Shown here: piece by piece, positions 17,030 through 24,023 of the stretch
Numbering within the stretch: position 1 is the stretch's first letter
Layout: each line of letters begins with the position of its first letter
Assembly: GCA_023150845.1 (NCBI GenBank)
Contig: JAKLKD010000025.1
Span: forward strand, 1-54,338
DNA length: 54,338 bases
Direction of reading: 5' to 3'
From: Myxococcota bacterium
GTDB lineage: Bacteria; Myxococcota_A; UBA796; CAJQPC01
The notes under the pieces: generated by a model
Seen by the model: only the letters and a program-made list of their open reading frames with translations
The model's database searches: none
What the model was told of the DNA's origin: nothing
Program-made: the position numbers and the translations under genes

Positions 17030-18168
17030 GGGGTCTCCGCGCGGGGTCGGCCGTCGGCCTCGGCAAACGCCCAGGCCACGGCGCCGACGCCGAGGATGAT
17101 GTCGTCGAGCTGGGCGACGCTGACGTAATACTCGTAGTCGCCGGGGTTCGTGCCGAATGAGGTGCCCTCGACGACCCACGCGCCGTCGTCCTCCTCGGTC
17201 ACCCTGCCCCGCAGGCCATCGAGGGCGCGGTCAATCGCCGGGGTTGTCTGTGTCGAGTGAAGGAGTCCGAGGTCTTGGCCCCGCATCAAGGCCGTGACGA
17301 TCAGCGCCGCGGCGGAGGTCTCGGTGTAGTTGTCCGAGTCGGGCGACGCGGTGAGCACCGTCGGCCAGAGCCCGTCCTCGGCCTGGGTCGTGAGCACGGC
17401 CTCGGCGTGGGCCTGAAACGCCGCGCCGAGCCCCTCGGCGCCGGGGTGGCCCTGGGGCAGCCGGGCGTAGAGCTCAACCGCCATCAGGAGCGCCCAGGAG
17501 TTCCCCCGGGCCCAGTACACGGCCTCGGCGGGGATGTTCTCCCCGGTCGGCACGTCGTAGGCGTGGCGGTAGAGGTGGTCGTTGGGATCGACGAGCAGCT
17601 CCACGAAGGCGTCGTGCTGGGCCAAGGCCTCGTCGAGGTAGACGTCGTCGCCGGTCTGGTCGTAGCGGCGCAGGGCGGTCATGCCCACCATAAACATCGA
17701 GTCGACCCAGACCTGCTCAAGCTGCTCAAACACGCTGCCGTCGCCCCAGTGCTGGATCGCGCCGTTGTCGGCGTAACGCGCCGCGCTGAGGTAACGGTCG
17801 GCGGCGTCGAGGATGGGCGTGTAGCGCCCCGTCGGCGCCCGCGCCTCCAAGGCCGCGGCGATCATCGTCGGGGACATGGAGTCCGAGGAGTTGAACTCCT
17901 TGGGGGGCTCCTCGGTGAAGCGGGGGAGCTCGTCGTCGAGCCAGCTCTGGAGGTAAGCCTCCACGCCGATGTCCGGGGCGACCTCCTCGACGCCGAGGAG
18001 CCCCGTCGCCCAGACCGTCTGCATCCAGTCCAGGGGCAGGCTCTCGGCGGGCCAGCGCGCCATGCCCTGCTCGGCGAGGATCCGGGCGAGGGGCGCGGTG
18101 TCGTGGGTCTGGGGCGCCTCCGGGGGCGCGCAGGCGGTGAGCAGGGGGAGGAGCGCGACGAGGTGCAT
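17026..18168 (-). CDS. GH88/GH105-like unsaturated uronyl hydrolase, lipoprotein
   Basis: A 380-residue protein with signal peptide MHLVALLPLLTAC (lipobox LTAC) and an (alpha/alpha)6-barrel similar to YteR-type unsaturated rhamnogalacturonyl hydrolases. Typical segments are QVWVDSMFMVGMTALRRY with the Asp of the VD motif, then YWARGNSWALLMAVELYARLP, and later DNYTETSAAALIVTAL. These enzymes remove the 4,5-unsaturated uronate left by a lyase, which fits the heparinase-like gene directly downstream (ATGA overlap). The frame also has a GTG at 18183 that would add five residues. No strong ribosome binding site is visible for either start. Confidence 0.82.
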   Translation of the reverse strand: MHLVALLPLLTACAPPEAPQTHDTAPLARILAEQGMARWPAESLPLDWMQTVWATGLLGVEEVAPDIGVEAYLQSWLDDELPRFTEEPPKEFNSSDSMSPTMIAAALEARAPTGRYTPILDAADRYLSAARYADNGAIQHWGDGSVFEQLEQVWVDSMFMVGMTALRRYDQTGDDVYLDEALAQHDAFVELLVDPNDHLYRHAYDVPTGENIPAEAVYWARGNSWALLMAVELYARLPQGHPGAEGLGAAFQAHAEAVLTTQAEDGLWPTVLTASPDSDNYTETSAAALIVTALMRGQDLGLLHSTQTTPAIDRALDGLRGRVTEEDDGAWVVEGTSFGTNPGDYEYYVSVAQLDDIILGVGAVAWAFAEADGRPRAETP

Positions 18169-18231
18169 CCGGGGAGTGTACACCGCCTCTACGGGCCACG
18201 CCGGGCGCGCGGTTGCGCAGAGTCGGCGGGC

Positions 18232-19134
18232 TCAGCGGCTCAGCTCGACGACCCCAGCCTCGACGAGGCGCCGCATGAGCGCCTCCCGGGCCGGGGGGAG
18301 GTCCTTGAGCGTCGGCTCGGCCTGAAGCGCCCGCAGCAAAGGCGCCTGACGCCCGCCGAGCTCCACCCGCAGGTGCTTCACCTCGACGAGCGGCGAGAGC
18401 CCGCCCGCCCCGGCGCGCTCGTGGGACTGGCCGACGACCACCCCCCGGCAGATCACCGTGACGGGCTGCTCGTCGGCGCGGGCGACGGTGATGAGGCGGT
18501 CCCGGCTCACCTGCCCGGCCTCCAGCCTGGGGAACACGTCCTCGGGGCCCACCCCGCCCAAGGCGGCGCGGATGAGCTCCGTCGGCGCGGGCAGCTCGGC
18601 GACGAGCAGGTAAGGCGGCAGGCGCAGGTGTCCCCGCTTGAGCTGGGCGCTCGACGGCGGCGACGGTGGGCTCGGCGCCTCCCCTCGCCCGGCGGCGTCA
18701 CGCAGGGCGGCGGCGTTGTCCACCATGGCGCGCTCGACGCTGAGCACGGCGCGGATGAGGCCCCCGGCGGCCTCGGGGAGCTGGTCCTCCAAGGCGTCCA
18801 AGAGGCCGCTGAGGTGGTCCCCGAAGCGCGCGCTGCGCTCGGCGAGAGGTGCGAAGAGCGCCGGGCTCGCCAAGAAGCGCGACAGAGCCCGGGGGTCACC
18901 GGCGCCGATGGCCGCGGCGCTCAGGGGGTAGGGGCGGCAGAGCGCGGCCATGAGGTAACGGCGGCGCCCCTCAGCGTCGGCGGCGAGCCCCGAGAGGCTC
19001 ATCTGGCGGAAACGCGCCCGCTCCACCTCGGCGAGGCCGTGCTCATGCAACACAGACTCCCGGTCCCGGGCGAAGGCGGCCCGGAGGTCCTCGTCAAAGA
19101 GCAGGCGCTCGTAGAGGCGCCAGGACGGGCTCAC
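18232..19134 (-). CDS. Probable partner protein of the DUF692 (MNIO) enzyme
   Basis: A 300-residue protein translationally coupled to the DUF692 gene (ATGA overlap at 19131-19134). The first 45 residues form a helical unit (LLFDEDLRAAFARD, VLHEHGLAEVERARF) that recalls LigA-type or leader-peptide-like helical domains. The middle is helical (residues 60-150). A Pro/Ser linker (SPPSPPSS) precedes a C-terminal mixed domain. MNIO enzymes that modify peptides normally need a partner that binds the precursor (MbnC, TglI, BufC types), and gene order supports that role here. Similarity to a named partner family could not be established by eye. No precursor peptide was found nearby. Confidence 0.6.
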   Translation of the reverse strand: MSPSWRLYERLLFDEDLRAAFARDRESVLHEHGLAEVERARFRQMSLSGLAADAEGRRRYLMAALCRPYPLSAAAIGAGDPRALSRFLASPALFAPLAERSARFGDHLSGLLDALEDQLPEAAGGLIRAVLSVERAMVDNAAALRDAAGRGEAPSPPSPPSSAQLKRGHLRLPPYLLVAELPAPTELIRAALGGVGPEDVFPRLEAGQVSRDRLITVARADEQPVTVICRGVVVGQSHERAGAGGLSPLVEVKHLRVELGGRQAPLLRALQAEPTLKDLPPAREALMRRLVEAGVVELSR

Positions 19135-20042
19135 CGGGACTCCTGGGCCAGCTCGGCCTTGACCTTCTCCCGCAGGCTCACCGAGGCGGCGCCCAGCAGC
19201 ACCCGCTCCCGCGCGCGGCGGAGGAGGGGCAAGGCCGTGCTCGCCGCCGCGCCTTCACACTCCACACAGACCGCCTTGAGGTTCTCGCAGCGGGAGAGCA
19301 GGAGGCGGAACACCTGCCAGGTCTCGGGCAGGGGCGGCAGGTCGTGGGCGTCGAGGTAGATGGGCTGGCCGTCCCGGGTCTCGATGACCCCGCCCGCGAG
19401 GTGCAGCTCGATGACCCGAGAGAGGTCCAAGGCGTCGAGGCCCTCGCCCAGCCCGGCGCCCCGGGCGAGCTGGTGGGAGACGACGTGGCCGGCGTCGAGC
19501 AGGAGCCCGCTGTCTGTGCGCCGGGCGAGCTCCCCCAAGAAGGTGAAGACGTCGAGCTCGCCCAAGGTGAAGGTCACCGGCGCGGGCTCCAGGAGCAGGG
19601 GCGCGTTGACGGCCTCCCGCACCTCCATGACCCGCAGCACGGCCTCGTCCAAGGACTCCGGGGTCATGATCGGCGGCACGAAGTAGCCGAGCTGGATGGA
19701 GTAGCCCGGGGTGTCGCCGACAAAACAGACCGCGACGTCTTGGGCCAGCCAGGCCGAGCCCACGGCGCGGACGTGGGCGCCGACGGCGTCGAGCCAAGGC
19801 CGCGGGTTCGGGTAAGGGCCGCAGAGGTTGAGGCAGCTCGGGTGGTAGAGCACGGGCACGCCGAGGCGGCGCAGCTCGGCGAGGGGGCGCTCCATGAAGC
19901 TGTGCTGCACGGCGCCCGCGTACTCGATGAACGCGGGGCCACCCCGGGCGCGGGCCAGCGCGACGGGGTCGGGCTCGGCGCCGAAGCTCAGGCTGACGCC
20001 GACGCCGAGGGTGGGCAGAGAGTCGGGGGCGAAGGGGGTCAC
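19131..20042 (-). CDS. Divergent DUF692/MNIO-family TIM-barrel protein
   Basis: A protein of about 303 residues related to DUF692, the multinuclear non-heme iron oxidative enzymes (MbnB, TglH, BufB) that modify cysteines and other residues in peptides. Matching segments are RRTDSGLLLDAGHVVSHQ (normally RTGCGLLLDVNNVYV), VIELHLAGG, YLDAHDLPPLPETWQVF (normally IDTHD-PV--PVW) and a terminal VCVECEG. Some usual metal ligands look changed: the DVNN position reads DAGH, the ENPS position reads EPAP and the SEH position reads AQD. The start is uncertain. GTG 20042 precedes the conserved barrel; the frame is open to 20075. It overlaps its partner gene by 4 nt. Confidence 0.7.
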   Translation of the reverse strand: MTPFAPDSLPTLGVGVSLSFGAEPDPVALARARGGPAFIEYAGAVQHSFMERPLAELRRLGVPVLYHPSCLNLCGPYPNPRPWLDAVGAHVRAVGSAWLAQDVAVCFVGDTPGYSIQLGYFVPPIMTPESLDEAVLRVMEVREAVNAPLLLEPAPVTFTLGELDVFTFLGELARRTDSGLLLDAGHVVSHQLARGAGLGEGLDALDLSRVIELHLAGGVIETRDGQPIYLDAHDLPPLPETWQVFRLLLSRCENLKAVCVECEGAAASTALPLLRRARERVLLGAASVSLREKVKAELAQESR

Positions 20043-20126
20043 GGCGGCCAGTCTACACGGCGCGGCGGCCCACACGCCAGGCGCGCCTCCGCCGCGTTAT
20101 GGGCGAGGCGTCACCAAGGAGCGCCT

Positions 20127-20978
20127 GTGCCGCGTGTGATCGTCTTCGACTTCGACGGGACCATGACCGACGCCGAGCGAGAGGGCGCGCCCTTCCGCGG
20201 CGGCTACCTTGAGGATCTCGCCGCGCTCACCGGCCTGCCGTTGGCCCAGATCGAGGCCAGCGCGGCGCGTTTTGAGGCGGAGGTCGCCGCGAACCCCCAG
20301 CGCTTCGGCTGGATCTTCAACGGCCACATCGTCGCCCCGGCCATCGTCGATCCTTACCTGCGCATGATGCCCGTCGCGCGGCGTATCTTAGACGAAGCGG
20401 GCGCTTTTATGGTGGAGGCCGAGCGCACCCGCCTGCTCGACTCCATCCTCTACAAGTACAACTACACGAAGACCCACATCGCCTTCCGCGACGGCGCCCG
20501 GGCCCTGCTCACCAGCCTGCGGGGCCACGACGTTCACGTCGTCACGAACTCCCACACCGACGCCGTGCAGCACAAGCTCAAGGTCCTGGGCACAGGCAAC
20601 GACGGCGTTGACTCCTTGGACTGGCTCCAGGCGCGGGTGGTGGGCCGGGCGCGGAAGTACATCATCGACCCGAGCTTTGACGCCGTGCCCGAGGCGCTCA
20701 CCTTGCCCGGGCTCTCCCGCCCGGTGCTGCTGCGCCGCCGCCATTACCACGACGTGCTCGCGGGCCTGCTCGCGTCCGCCGGGGCGAGCTGGTCCGATCT
20801 TGTCGTCGTCGGCGACATCTTTGAGCTCGACCTCTGCCTCCCCGCGGCCCTGGGCGCCACCGTCGCCCTCATCACCAACCCCTTCACCCCGGACTACGAG
20901 CGGGCCTACCTCGCCTCGATCCCCAACGGGCGCCTCTTGTCGAGCCTCGATGAGGCCGCGGCCTTGGTGGGCGCATGA
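20127..20978 (+). CDS. HAD-superfamily hydrolase
   Basis: A 283-residue haloacid-dehalogenase-type phosphatase. Motif I is VIVFDFDGTMTD at the very N-terminus, motif II is VVTNSHT, and motif IV is VVVGDIFELDL followed by PAALGATVALITNP. The cap region lies between motif I and motif II. The start is GTG 20127 with AAGGAG 5 nt upstream. The downstream metallo-beta-lactamase-fold gene overlaps the stop by 4 nt (ATGA), so the two are co-translated. The substrate is unknown. Confidence 0.85.
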   Translation: MPRVIVFDFDGTMTDAEREGAPFRGGYLEDLAALTGLPLAQIEASAARFEAEVAANPQRFGWIFNGHIVAPAIVDPYLRMMPVARRILDEAGAFMVEAERTRLLDSILYKYNYTKTHIAFRDGARALLTSLRGHDVHVVTNSHTDAVQHKLKVLGTGNDGVDSLDWLQARVVGRARKYIIDPSFDAVPEALTLPGLSRPVLLRRRHYHDVLAGLLASAGASWSDLVVVGDIFELDLCLPAALGATVALITNPFTPDYERAYLASIPNGRLLSSLDEAAALVGA

Positions 20979-21670
20979 TCGCCGCCCTCTTCGCCGGGGG
21001 CCTCGCCTTGGCCGCGCCGCCGGAGGTGGTGGAGCTGGGCCGGGGCTACACCCACCTCTACGCGCTCGTCGGTGAGGGTGTGGTGATCGTCGATACAGGC
21101 TACCCCGGTGATGACGTCGCCGTGCTCAAGGGCCTCGCCGACGCCGGGATCCCTGAAGACAAGGTCACGGCCATCGTGATCACCCACGCCCACTCCGACC
21201 ACACCGGGGGCGCCGCGGCCCTCGCCGCCCGGCTCCAGGTGCCGGTGCTCATGGGCGCCGGGGACGTCCCGGACGCCGCCGCCGGGGTGAACGCCGAGGC
21301 CGCGCCGACCTCCGCCCGGGCGGCGTTCATGAGCCGCTTCTTTCCCGAGACCTACGGCGCCTTCGCCGCGACCGCCCTGAGCGCGCCCCTGTCCCTCGCC
21401 GAGTACGGCGTCGAGGCGATGGTCACCCCGGTCGGCGGGCACACCGAGGGCTCCTTGTTGGTGACCGCCGGGACCACCCTGCTCGTCGGCGACCTCATCC
21501 GCGGCGGCGTGGTCCGCCGCGCCGCGCCCCGCCTGCACTACTACCAGCTCGACACCGCCGCCGCCCACGCCGCCGTCGCCGCGGCCTTGAGCCCGGAGAT
21601 CACCGCCGTGCTCCCCGCCCACGGCGGCCCGCTGAGCCCGGACGCCGTGCGGCGCTTCTTAGGGGGCTGA
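20975..21670 (+). CDS. MBL-fold metallo-hydrolase, probably exported
   Basis: A 231-residue metallo-beta-lactamase-fold protein. The zinc motif HAHSDH is complete, with the downstream His in GGHTEGSL, Asp in GDLI and His in PAHGGP. A short hydrophobic N-terminus (MIAALFAGGLALAAPPE) looks like a signal peptide. Family members include beta-lactamases, glyoxalase II and lactonases; this one is too generic to assign. It is translationally coupled to the HAD gene and converges with the lipoprotein gene ending at 21702. Confidence 0.88.
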   Translation: MIAALFAGGLALAAPPEVVELGRGYTHLYALVGEGVVIVDTGYPGDDVAVLKGLADAGIPEDKVTAIVITHAHSDHTGGAAALAARLQVPVLMGAGDVPDAAAGVNAEAAPTSARAAFMSRFFPETYGAFAATALSAPLSLAEYGVEAMVTPVGGHTEGSLLVTAGTTLLVGDLIRGGVVRRAAPRLHYYQLDTAAAHAAVAAALSPEITAVLPAHGGPLSPDAVRRFLGG

Positions 21671-21701
21671 GCCAGGCGGTCCGCCCCTCGGGGTGAGGCC
21701 C

Positions 21702-22787
21702 TCAGCGAGCGTCCCGCCGACGCCCACCCTTCGGGCCCTGCATGTTTTTGCCTTCAGCGAGGCGCAGGGTCTCGGCGACGACGGGGTCCGTCGCGGCGGC
21801 AATGGCGGCCTGGACCTCTTCAGGCGGCGCGGTGAGGCCCCAGAGCTTCCAGGCCGTCAGCCGGACGGTGAGCCGGGGGTCGTCCCGATAGGCGGCGAAC
21901 ACGGCGGGCGGGGTCGTCTCCTGATAAAACAGCGCCTCGATGACGGCGACGGTGACGTCCTCTTCGACGTTGTCCCCGACGAGGCGCACCCCACCGCCGA
22001 AGGTCGCCGCGTGGCGACGGGCGCGCAGGGCCTCGGCGACGATGGGGCTCGTGTGACGGCCCACCTTCGGACCTGGCGGGAGCGCCGCGCCGGTCGGGGC
22101 CGGGGCCTCCCCACGCCAGACCCGCAGCGCGAGCTCGACGGCCTGCTCCGGCGGCGCCCCGCCGAGGCGCACCAGCTCCAGCGCGAAGGCCGTGCGGGCG
22201 TGGTGGGCGTGCTCCCCCTCCGCGCCCCGGGCGGCGGCGGGATCCGCGCTCCCCGAGCCGAGGTAGAGGTTGAACCAGGCGCGGCTGAGCAAGATGTCGA
22301 CGCCCTCGCCTTGCACCCCCGGCGCGGCGCCCGCGAGCCCCGTGGTGAACACGCCGAGCTGCTCGTCGAGGGCGGCCAAGGCGCGGCTTGGCTCAGCGGG
22401 GCTCAGGCCCGGCTCCGGGGGCAGGCCCCAGGCGGCGTGGGTGACGCAGTTCCGGGCGAAGTCCCCGGCCCGGGCGCAGAAGCGCAGGGCCCGGTCGGTG
22501 TGCCCCGCCTTGCCCAGCTCCTCCCCGGCGCGAAAGTGGCACTCCTCCCTCCACAAACCCTCGGGCACAAGGCCGCAGGCCTCCTCCGCCACCGCGACGT
22601 CCCCGGCCTTGCCCGCCTCGGCGGCGACGCCCACCCGGCAGGGGATCGCCAGCTCAGCGAAGGCCACCTCGGCGCAGGACGAGAGGCTCCCCCCGGCGCG
22701 GAGCGCGTCCCCGGCGGGGTCCACGGGGGCGGGCTCCCCGCAGCCCCAGAGCGACAGGAGCACAACGACGGGCAGGCCGACGCTCAC
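21702..22787 (-). CDS. Cys-rich lipoprotein with HEAT-like tail, unknown
   Basis: A 361-residue lipoprotein. The signal peptide VSVGLPVVVLLSLWGC ends in a plausible lipobox. The mature N-terminal third holds regularly spaced cysteines (SSCAEVA, IPCRVG, EEACGLV, EECHF, RFCARAG, RNCVTH) in short helical pairs, like small disulfide-braced repeats. The C-terminal part (DVTVAVIEALFYQETTPPAVFAAYRDDPRLTVRLTAWKLWGL) looks like HEAT repeats. The GTG start at 22787 is chosen because it overlaps the upstream stop (GTGA) and directly precedes the signal peptide. No family is recognised. Confidence 0.68.
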   Translation of the reverse strand: MSVGLPVVVLLSLWGCGEPAPVDPAGDALRAGGSLSSCAEVAFAELAIPCRVGVAAEAGKAGDVAVAEEACGLVPEGLWREECHFRAGEELGKAGHTDRALRFCARAGDFARNCVTHAAWGLPPEPGLSPAEPSRALAALDEQLGVFTTGLAGAAPGVQGEGVDILLSRAWFNLYLGSGSADPAAARGAEGEHAHHARTAFALELVRLGGAPPEQAVELALRVWRGEAPAPTGAALPPGPKVGRHTSPIVAEALRARRHAATFGGGVRLVGDNVEEDVTVAVIEALFYQETTPPAVFAAYRDDPRLTVRLTAWKLWGLTAPPEEVQAAIAAATDPVVAETLRLAEGKNMQGPKGGRRRDAR

Positions 22788-23125
22788 GGCTTGGGCTTCC
22801 GAGGCGCCCCGAGGTGGGGCCGCCCGAGCACCTGCTGGCACTTCTGCTGGCCCTCCGGGGTCGTCATCTCTTTACACAGCCGGGCGCCGCGCCGGGGGTC
22901 GGTGACGGCGAGGCGCGCGATGAGGGCGTCCCGCTCCAGCCCTTCGGGCACGAGCGCCAAGGCCGCGTCGAGGGCCTTGGGATCATCCAACAGCGGCGTT
23001 GTAAACTTGAGCTGGCAGTCCCCCCGTGCCACGGCGTCCTCCACCGCGGCGCAGTCCTCCAGGCGCGTCGGCGCGGGGTCGGCGGCGCAGGCGGCGAACA
23101 ACAAGGCGACGAGGGGCGCGCGCAC
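22784..23125 (-). CDS. Small Cys-containing lipoprotein, unknown
   Basis: A 113-residue protein with a very short signal peptide (MRAPLVALLFAAC, lipobox FAAC). The mature part carries Cys pairs (LEDCAAVEDAVARGDCQ, ARLCKEM, QQKCQQV) resembling the repeat units of the next gene, with a basic Pro/Lys tail. It starts 3 nt after the upstream crotonase stop and its stop overlaps the downstream lipoprotein start. The three genes look like one operon. A shared disulfide-repeat fold with the downstream protein is an inference. Confidence 0.65.
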   Translation of the reverse strand: MRAPLVALLFAACAADPAPTRLEDCAAVEDAVARGDCQLKFTTPLLDDPKALDAALALVPEGLERDALIARLAVTDPRRGARLCKEMTTPEGQQKCQQVLGRPHLGAPRKPKP

Positions 23126-23128
23126 GGC

Positions 23129-23959
23129 TCAGACCTCGTCCAAGAGCTCGCGGCGGAAGCCCCAAGGCGCGTCGCCGCCGTGGGTGATCGCGGCGAAGTT
23201 CTCTCGGCCGATGGCGGCCTCCCCGCTCTCTAAGCAGAGCTTGTAGGCCCGGGCCTCAAGGGCCTGGCGATCCTCGGCGGAGCGGCCGACGGCGCCGAGC
23301 ACCGCGGCCTTAAAGGCGGCGACGGCGGTGGGTGAGCGCCGGGCGACGAGCTTCGCCAAGGCCACGGCGCGCTCAACCCCCTCCTCTGGGGTCTCGACGA
23401 GCTCCTCGATGAGCCCGATGCGGCGGGCCTCCTCAGCGCGGATCACCTCGCCGGTCATGCCCAGACGAAGGGCCTGGTTCACGCCGACGACGCTCCAGAG
23501 CTCGGCGCTGCCGCCCGCGCCGGGGATGATGCCGAGCCCCGTCTCGGGCAGGCCGAAGGTCGCCGCCCGGGCGGCCACGCGGTAGTCGCAGGTCAACAGG
23601 AACTCCGTGCCCCAGCCCAAGGCCACGCCGTTCACCACGGCGACGTGGAAGAGCGGCAGGCGGCGTAAGGCGGCGAGCATCTCCCGCTGGCGCTGCACAT
23701 GGGCCGCGACCTGGGCGTTCGTCCAGCCCGAGCGCTCGGTGACGTTGGCCCCGGCGATGAAGATCGGCGTGCCCCGGCTGCTCACCCGGCGGGAGGTGGT
23801 CACCAAGGCCCGCAGCTCCGAGCCGCGCAGATCCTCGATGAGCGCCTCCCAGGCGGCGATCTGGGCGACGCCCATCTCGTTGGCTTTGCCATGATCCAGC
23901 TCTAAAACAGCGATGTTGTCTTCGTACTGGAGCTGAAAACGAAACGGCGACTCGTCCAC
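23129..23959 (-). CDS. Enoyl-CoA hydratase/isomerase (crotonase) family protein
   Basis: A 276-residue crotonase. Standard segments are FIAGANVTE (CoA site), NGVALGWGTEFLLTCDYRVAA (oxyanion hole) and FGLPETGLGIIPGAGG with the catalytic-type Glu, then MTGEVIRAEEARRIGLIEELV. The start is GTG 23959 because AGGAGG lies just upstream; a longer frame to 23989 would swallow that site. It heads a chain with two lipoprotein genes that have no evident link to acyl-CoA metabolism. The length is normal for the family. Confidence 0.9.
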   Translation of the reverse strand: MDESPFRFQLQYEDNIAVLELDHGKANEMGVAQIAAWEALIEDLRGSELRALVTTSRRVSSRGTPIFIAGANVTERSGWTNAQVAAHVQRQREMLAALRRLPLFHVAVVNGVALGWGTEFLLTCDYRVAARAATFGLPETGLGIIPGAGGSAELWSVVGVNQALRLGMTGEVIRAEEARRIGLIEELVETPEEGVERAVALAKLVARRSPTAVAAFKAAVLGAVGRSAEDRQALEARAYKLCLESGEAAIGRENFAAITHGGDAPWGFRRELLDEV

Positions 23960-24023
23960 GGTGACCTCCTGCGGAGCGCCATAACCCACGCGCGCCCCAG
24001 CCGTCGCCGGGGCGGCGGCCGGG

